NCBI GenBank assembly: GCA_012962365.1
Contig: DTXR01000041.1
Span: forward strand, 1 to 5,128
From: Chromatiaceae bacterium
GTDB lineage: Bacteria; Pseudomonadota; Gammaproteobacteria; Chromatiales; Chromatiaceae
Direction: 5' to 3'
Length of the DNA stretch: 5,128 bases
Position numbers and translations under genes: made by a program. Every line of letters begins with the position of its first letter. Position 1 is the stretch's first letter. Shown here piece after piece: positions 1 through 5,128 of the stretch. The notes beneath the pieces were generated by a model. That model was not told the DNA's origin. It ran no database searches and saw nothing but the letters and a program-made list of their open reading frames with translations.

Positions 1-1046
<1,046 letters not shown>

Positions 1047-1082
1047 TTGCAGTCCCAATAACCGGGCCCTGCGGCCTGGAGC

Positions 1083-1112
1083 AAAAAAGCCGGCGCTACC
1101 GCCGGCTTTTTT
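1083..1112. terminator. Bidirectional rho-independent terminator between ilvC and the convergent operon
   Basis: A perfect 7-bp stem, GCCGGCG (1089-1095) with CGCCGGC (1100-1106), encloses a CTAC loop. It is flanked by A6 (1083-1088) and T6 (1107-1112), which can extend the pairing to 13 bp. Read on the + strand it is a GC-rich hairpin with a U-tract 37 nt after the ilvC stop. Read on the - strand it has the same form, beginning 8 nt after the stop of the gene at 1120-1911. It should therefore end both convergent transcripts. Confidence 0.92.
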
Positions 1113-1119
1113 GTTGGTC

Positions 1120-1911
1120 TCAGTCCAGTGAAGGGCCGAAGCGGGGATAGTCGCTGCCCGGGGGCAGAGAGAATTTTTCATCGTTGCTGCGCCTTGTCAG
1201 AGGCAGTATCAGCAGGGAGGGTCTGGCGCCGCGACCGATGGGCGTCATGCGCAGCACAGCATCCTGACAATTATCACCATTCACATCGGCGAAATCCACC
1301 GACAGGATACGATAGCCTGGTGCTTTGGGGTCTTTGATACAGCGCAATCCCCTGCCGGTGTGGTAGATGTGACCGCGGAATACACCATTTATAAAACGGC
1401 AGTCCTCCAGCTCCGCTTGTTGCCCCTGGTGCATGGGTGTGTTTTCCATGAACATTGAAAAATTAGGTATCCCGGGCATGGAAGGCGGGCAGGCTGCGGG
1501 ATTGCGCAACAACAGGTTCAGATCACATCCGGGGCGCAGGGGGAGGTCGGTGATGCTGGCGTTGTAGAAGTCGTAATTGCTGACAAAATCCTTTTCAACC
1601 TTGCCGGAGTATTTCTGCAAAAAGTTCAGGTAGCGACAGTCGTCGTCTGCCTTGATCCACAGGCGTCTTTCGATGCGATTGCCCCAACGGCCATTGCCTT
1701 CCAGAAGGCGGCTGTTCAGCCTGGCGCAGTCCTGGGGAATGGTGAAGGTTTCCTGCTCGTAGCGGGAGAGGGGCAGTGTAATCTTGTATTTCTGTACTTT
1801 TTCCCCTGTGTACGGAGCGCTGAAGAAGGGTTTGACGCCCGTGCCGGCAGGGGTAGAGGCATGAAACCCCAGAACGATTCCAAGTACAAGGTAGTTAGAA
1901 ACTTTGTTCAT
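1120..1911 (-). CDS. Exported protein of unknown function with seven cysteines and a DxNGDxxxD loop
   Basis: A 263-residue protein I do not recognise. The N-terminus (MNKVSNYLVLGIVLGFHAST) has a Lys, a hydrophobic core at ~7-16 and small residues near 18-23, as in a Sec signal peptide; no lipobox Cys follows, so it is probably soluble in the periplasm or secreted. Cysteines are at 62, 92, 129, 141, 171, 191 and 215: an odd number, well spread, suggesting disulfides plus one free thiol. Near the C-terminus, DFADVNGDNCQDAV (206-219) places D209, N211, D213 and D217 as in the calcium loops of FG-GAP/VCBS-type repeats (DxDGDxxxD), but only one copy is present. Translation starts at an ATG that overlaps the upstream transporter stop by 4 nt (ATGA), after a strong Shine-Dalgarno. 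The coupling suggests a role with that transporter; function is otherwise unknown. Confidence 0.82.
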   Translation of the reverse strand: MNKVSNYLVLGIVLGFHASTPAGTGVKPFFSAPYTGEKVQKYKITLPLSRYEQETFTIPQDCARLNSRLLEGNGRWGNRIERRLWIKADDDCRYLNFLQKYSGKVEKDFVSNYDFYNASITDLPLRPGCDLNLLLRNPAACPPSMPGIPNFSMFMENTPMHQGQQAELEDCRFINGVFRGHIYHTGRGLRCIKDPKAPGYRILSVDFADVNGDNCQDAVLRMTPIGRGARPSLLILPLTRRSNDEKFSLPPGSDYPRFGPSLD

Positions 1912-4667
1912 GACTTTCCTCCTTTGTTGTCGTTGCCAGACCGCGGCCTGAGTTGTTGCTTGCTGATCAGCTTTATCATGCGCCTGCTCAGATCAGCAGT
2001 AAGATTGGAAAAAATGCGGGCGGCTATGAGAGGGCGGTGGCGCATGGTGCGCTCGATACCCTGCTTTGTCAGTACCAGTACGGTGCTGTGTTCTATGGCC
2101 ACTGCGTCTGTTTTTCTGGGTATATTGGCAAACAGGGCCACATCGCCAAAAACATCTCCCGGATGGAATCGTTCGAGCAGGTTGCAACTGCCTTCCTGGC
2201 GCGGAAGGCATACCTCCACTTTTCCTGTGAGCAGGACGAACAACTCCGTACTGACTTCGCTGTGTCTGAACACGAAGTCACCACTGGCATACTCTACGAT
2301 TCTCCCTGACAGGATGAACTGGCGGATCTGCCAGGGCTTGAGGTTCTTGAACAGGGGGCTTTTTTCCAGCACCTTTTTTCTCAGTCGCAGGGAAAGCACA
2401 TCCCAGATAGTGACCAGGCGCAGGGAAGAGACGGCCAGGGGTGTAATGATGAAATCTGCCACCAGGGCGGTGCTGATCACCAGAGCGCCGAGAGCGCCGA
2501 ACTGGACAATGGGCTCGAAGCTTGCCTGGGTGAAGACCAGAAAACCGGCGATCAGGGCGATGGATGTAGATACCACGGGGAGGGCTTCGCCATAGACCGT
2601 GTGTTCCATGGCAATGTTGTGGTTCTTTCGGGCTTTCAGTTCCCGGTTGTAGCGCAACATGAAATGTAGTGTGTCATCAACTGCAATTCCGATAGCAATG
2701 GCTGCCGCCATGGTGGTGCCGATGTTCAGAGGAATGTCCATGTAGCCCATGAAGCCGAACATGACGATGACCGGAAAAAAGTTTGGCAAGGCTGCCAGCA
2801 GGCCTACCTTGAGCTCGGTAAACAGCAGTCCGATGATCAGGACGATGATGACCAGCAGAATGGTAATGGATTGCAGCTGGCCCCGGATCATGGCGTTGGT
2901 TGCCGACAGAGTCAGCACCGAATCGCCGGTTATCCTGGCTTCCAGGCCGGAATCGAGATTGTGGTCGATGAATTGCTGCAGGTCTTCTATGACAGCTTGG
3001 AGCTTTTCGCTGGATTCGATGCTGTGTCTCACCAGGATACGGGCGCGGCTGAAGTCCTTGGTGATATAGGCTTTCACATCATCGTGGCTCAGGAAGATCA
3101 TGAGTTCGGTAATGATATCGTCGGATTCCGGCATCAAGGGTTCATCCAGTTCCTGGAAGGCGGCATTGAGCAGAGACAGGTAGTCAGCAAACGAGGTAGT
3201 CGATTCTGACCAGCCTTGTTCCGAGGTGTATTTCTGGATTTCCTCCAGTTCCTCCAGGTAGCGCACTTTCAAAAAGGTGTCCTCGATTCCTGAATCCACG
3301 ATGATGGACAGGGATTCCAGGCCAGCCAGGTCTTGATTGATCAACTCGATTTTCTGCCGCACCTCGGAGTCTTTTCCCAGGCTGTCGATGGCGTTGTGAT
3401 TGATGTGAATGCGGGGAATGCCGATGATGGCGACTACCGTCCAGATGAGAAAGAAAGTGATGACGCTGCGTCGATGCCGCCAAAGCCATTCCCAGTAGCG
3501 TTTGGCCAGCAGATAGCTCTTGCCGCTGTATATCCGGGACTTGCCATCCAGCTGCCATTTTCCGGCGAGGGAAAGAATGGAGGGGATGAGTATGATGGTC
3601 GCCAGAAAATTCAGCGCCAGCCCCATGGATGCCACCAGGCCAAACTGCCACAACACCTCGATACGGCTTAGCCCCACGGAAAGAAAACCCAAATAGGTGG
3701 TAATAAACGTCAGCAGCACGATGCCACCCATGCGCCGAGACATGTGCTTGAGCGACGCCAGGGAATCCAGCCCGGATTTCTGACCATGGCGAAATTCTGA
3801 CAACAGGTGAATGTCTTCCGTCGAACCTACGATGATCAGCAGGATCGGGATGATGGAGGTCACAACATTGATGGGAATATCCGTGGCCCCCATGAAGCCG
3901 AATGTCCACAGAATGCTGAATCCTGCAGTGAGGACAGGCAGGAGGATGTCGATGACCTGGCGCAGCAGCAGGAACAGGGCAATGAGCAGTGCGATCACCG
4001 CCAGTGGAAACAGATGCGTCTGCTCTGCGCGAATGCGTTCAGCAATCTCGGTGCGTATCTGGGGAAACCCCACAGAAAAACTGGTGCTGTAGTAAGGCTT
4101 CAGCGACGTTGCAACGCTGTTCAGGACATCGGTGACGATTTCATCGTTCCATTCTGGCGCTTCTGAATGGGGTTTCCTGAGGACAATGGCCACGGCCATG
4201 GCATCCTTGTCCGGTGCCAGCAAAACATTTCTCAGGAAAGGATTCTTGCGCGCTTCCTCGAGAATATGCTGTGCATCCTTCGGTGATTCCGGCAGCTTGT
4301 CCAAATAGGGTTTCTTGTCCAGATAGCCGTCTACGGTCTTAACCCAGGGTACCGAAAACAGGCTTTCGATGCGTTCGACGAAAGGCGCTTTTTCCAGTCG
4401 TGTGATGGTCTGTTGCAGGGCTTCGAGCTTGTCGTGGGCGAACAGGTCTTCGGATGCAAGATACAACAGGTTGACCTGCTCATCACCGAACAGGTCGCGC
4501 ACCTGGCGATAGAATTTCTGTTCCTGGTTGTCCTGCACCAGCATTTCATCGGCGGAAATGCGCACTTCCAGTTTGTTGATCTGTGATCCGGCAATGGCCG
4601 AAATGAGCAGAATGATGCCCAGCCCTATCCAGGGATGCTTGGAAAAGTAGAGCAGCAATTGGTTCAT
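1908..4667 (-). CDS. RND/MMPL-family exporter with a C-terminal cyclic-nucleotide-binding-like domain
   Basis: A 919-residue inner-membrane protein. It has the two-fold plan of RND/MMPL exporters (COG1033-like): a membrane helix at ~11-30; a large extracytoplasmic loop ~32-215; helices near 218-236, 240-258, 265-281, 312-333 and 340-366; a helix ~400-418; a second large loop ~420-598; then helices ~600-616, 620-641, 648-668, 694-714 and 718-745. The halves are visibly repeated: FGFMGATDIPIN (256-267) matches FGFMGYMDIPLN (637-648). Acidic residues sit at the expected proton-relay helix: E284/D285 (GSTEDIHLL) and D664/D665 (GIAVDDTLHF). Residues ~771-900 form a CAP_ED-like fold with the cassette FGDVALFANIPRKTDAVA (840-857). 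Substrate is unknown; lipids or other hydrophobic molecules are typical for relatives. No good Shine-Dalgarno precedes the ATG at 4667, but the start fits the first membrane helix and no upstream in-frame ATG lies nearby. It is the first gene of a two-gene operon. Confidence 0.92.
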   Translation of the reverse strand: MNQLLLYFSKHPWIGLGIILLISAIAGSQINKLEVRISADEMLVQDNQEQKFYRQVRDLFGDEQVNLLYLASEDLFAHDKLEALQQTITRLEKAPFVERIESLFSVPWVKTVDGYLDKKPYLDKLPESPKDAQHILEEARKNPFLRNVLLAPDKDAMAVAIVLRKPHSEAPEWNDEIVTDVLNSVATSLKPYYSTSFSVGFPQIRTEIAERIRAEQTHLFPLAVIALLIALFLLLRQVIDILLPVLTAGFSILWTFGFMGATDIPINVVTSIIPILLIIVGSTEDIHLLSEFRHGQKSGLDSLASLKHMSRRMGGIVLLTFITTYLGFLSVGLSRIEVLWQFGLVASMGLALNFLATIILIPSILSLAGKWQLDGKSRIYSGKSYLLAKRYWEWLWRHRRSVITFFLIWTVVAIIGIPRIHINHNAIDSLGKDSEVRQKIELINQDLAGLESLSIIVDSGIEDTFLKVRYLEELEEIQKYTSEQGWSESTTSFADYLSLLNAAFQELDEPLMPESDDIITELMIFLSHDDVKAYITKDFSRARILVRHSIESSEKLQAVIEDLQQFIDHNLDSGLEARITGDSVLTLSATNAMIRGQLQSITILLVIIVLIIGLLFTELKVGLLAALPNFFPVIVMFGFMGYMDIPLNIGTTMAAAIAIGIAVDDTLHFMLRYNRELKARKNHNIAMEHTVYGEALPVVSTSIALIAGFLVFTQASFEPIVQFGALGALVISTALVADFIITPLAVSSLRLVTIWDVLSLRLRKKVLEKSPLFKNLKPWQIRQFILSGRIVEYASGDFVFRHSEVSTELFVLLTGKVEVCLPRQEGSCNLLERFHPGDVFGDVALFANIPRKTDAVAIEHSTVLVLTKQGIERTMRHRPLIAARIFSNLTADLSRRMIKLISKQQLRPRSGNDNKGGKS
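1918..1923 (-). promoter_or_regulatory. Strong Shine-Dalgarno (AGGAGG) for the exported protein gene
   Basis: On the - strand the bases read AAAGGAGGAAAGTC followed by ATG, which places a perfect AGGAGG 6 nt before the start codon at 1911-1909. The site lies inside the last codons of the transporter gene. It supports this ATG as the true start and indicates efficient independent or coupled re-initiation. Neither other gene start in the window has a comparable site. Confidence 0.88.
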
Positions 4668-4736
4668 GTGCGTTGGTATTGGTCCATGATCAAAGTGTCA
4701 GGAAACATCAACTCGGAGCCGGTTATATTTGCCGTC

Positions 4737-4748
4737 TGTAGATCCGGA
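4737..4748 (+). repeat. Direct repeat copy 1, TGTAGATCCGGA
   Basis: First of two near-identical 12-mers (TGTWGATCCGGA, one mismatch) spaced exactly 60 bp apart in the divergent promoter region. This copy continues into the 8-bp palindrome ATCCGGAT. A spacing near six helical turns would put both copies on the same DNA face, as for a pair of regulator sites. Only two copies are seen, so chance is possible. Confidence 0.4.
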
Positions 4749-4796
4749 TGAAGGATTTCCCTGTTGGGGGAGCCAGTTTGTTATTGCGTTTGGATG

Positions 4797-4808
4797 TGTT
4801 GATCCGGA
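4797..4808 (+). repeat. Direct repeat copy 2, TGTTGATCCGGA
   Basis: Second copy of the TGTWGATCCGGA 12-mer, differing from the first at the fourth base. Unlike copy 1, the palindrome is not completed: the next base is A, giving ATCCGGAA. It lies about 130 bp before the pssA start and on the far side of copy 1 from the transporter start. Confidence 0.4.
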
Positions 4809-4887
4809 ATCTTGTCTTTTTTCAGGGGGAAAATCATATCACAGTCATCCCTGTGCCTGGATGCACGGGGGCGTATTGTGCGGCTTT

Positions 4888-4916
4888 TTGGGCTTTACTG
4901 CTTATCAAGCTATACT
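4888..4916 (+). promoter_or_regulatory. Possible sigma-70 promoter giving a leaderless pssA transcript
   Basis: TATACT (4911-4916) matches the -10 consensus at five of six positions. TTGGGC (4888-4893), 17 bp before it, matches the -35 at three of six. Transcription would begin about 7-8 nt after the -10, at or next to the A of the pssA ATG at 4925. The absence of any Shine-Dalgarno before that ATG (the bases are CTTACCTCCC) fits a leaderless message. Weak -35 and sequence-only evidence keep this tentative. Confidence 0.4.
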
Positions 4917-4924
4917 TACCTCCC

Positions 4925-5128
4925 ATGAACGAGCAAAAAAATGAAGTAGTGGATCTGGATGTCCACGGTCAAAAGCGGGGGAGAGGGATTTATCTGCTAC
5001 CCAACCTGTTTACGACGGCAGCCCTTTTTTCCGGATTTTATGCGGTGCTGGCGGCCATGAATGCGCAATTTGAAAAGGCTGCGGTGGCCATATTCATTGC
5101 CATGATTCTGGATGGTCTGGATGGCAGG
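4925..5128 (+). CDS. pssA: CDP-diacylglycerol--serine O-phosphatidyltransferase, N-terminal part (cut by window end)
   Basis: The first 68 codons of a type II (membrane-embedded) phosphatidylserine synthase, which joins CDP-diacylglycerol and L-serine to give phosphatidylserine, the precursor of phosphatidylethanolamine, in the inner membrane. A short charged N-terminus (MNEQKNEVVDLDVHGQKRGR) is followed by GIYLLPNLFTTAALFSGFYA, the characteristic start of the first membrane helix in Pseudomonas-like PssA. A second hydrophobic segment then runs into LDGLDGR, the opening of the CDP-alcohol phosphotransferase motif (DGxxAR...GxxxDxxxD); the window ends there, so the rest of the active site is unseen. 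The frame stays open upstream, with a GTG at 4853, but the ATG at 4925 gives the family-like N-terminus. No Shine-Dalgarno is visible. Confidence 0.93.
   Translation, partial: MNEQKNEVVDLDVHGQKRGRGIYLLPNLFTTAALFSGFYAVLAAMNAQFEKAAVAIFIAMILDGLDGR

Larger units (their letters stand above)
4668..4924. promoter_or_regulatory. Divergent intergenic region between the transporter operon and pssA
   Basis: 257 bp with no convincing gene. It must hold the transporter promoter on the - strand and probably a pssA promoter on the + strand. A - strand TATAAC lies at 4727-4722 and could be a -10 box, but no good -35 stands 16-18 bp before it; the palindrome ATCCGGAT (4742-4749) lies there instead, which would fit activator-dependent transcription (inference). 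A weak + strand pair, TTGTCT (4812-4817) and CATATC (4835-4840), is an alternative pssA promoter. A short hairpin CACAG/CTGTG (4840-4855) is too small to be a terminator. Confidence 0.5.

Noticed and set aside
1861..2595. 244-residue + strand open frame opposite the transporter's C-terminal domain
   Set aside because: It is antisense to a convincing CAP_ED-like domain and gene junction, and its Arg/Ser/Thr-rich composition is typical of a shadow frame.
3184..3909. 241-residue - strand frame inside the transporter
   Set aside because: It is a frame-shifted reading of the transporter's own codons, rich in His, Gly and Arg, with no membrane or domain pattern.
4840..4855. Hairpin CACAG-TCATCC-CTGTG as a terminator or CRP-like operator
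   Set aside because: The 5-bp stem has no U-tract, and the half-sites are in the wrong orientation and spacing for a TGTGA-N6-TCACA site.
4729..4944. 71-residue + strand frame before pssA
   Set aside because: It has no ribosome site, begins at TTG, shows no recognisable motif and runs over the pssA start in another frame; treated as intergenic.

Overview
The window looks like a piece of a gammaproteobacterial chromosome whose first ~100 bases are not bacterial. Positions 1-102 are an AT-rich stretch, a run of 19 T and the end of a primate Alu element. This Alu end joins directly, in frame, to an ilvC gene that lacks its first ~20 codons. The simplest reading is a chimeric clone, read or assembly with human DNA at the end of the contig, not a natural gene fusion. 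The bacterial part is moderately GC-rich. Its ilvC and pssA proteins resemble Pseudomonas-type gammaproteobacteria, but the genus cannot be fixed from this window.

Layout: (1) 1-102, Alu and flank. (2) About 96-1046, + strand, ketol-acid reductoisomerase (ilvC), 5' end lost. (3) 1083-1112, a strong symmetric hairpin with A6/T6 flanks that can end transcription from both sides. (4) 1120-1911, - strand, an exported cysteine-containing protein of unknown function. (5) 1908-4667, - strand, a 919-residue RND/MMPL-type membrane transporter with a C-terminal cyclic-nucleotide-binding-like domain. (6) 4668-4924, a divergent intergenic region with a TGTWGATCCGGA direct repeat 60 bp apart and a possible promoter abutting the next start codon. 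(7) 4925-5128, + strand, the first 68 codons of pssA (phosphatidylserine synthase), cut by the window end.

How the genes relate: ilvC and pssA are neighbours in Pseudomonas-like genomes (branched-chain amino acid synthesis followed by phospholipid synthesis). Here a two-gene unit on the opposite strand lies between them. Its genes overlap by 4 nt (ATGA), so they are almost certainly one operon: a predicted energy-coupled inner-membrane exporter with a cytoplasmic sensor-like tail, followed by a secreted protein that may act with it in the periplasm. This pair is the most interesting biology in the window. The Alu junction is the most important quality problem.
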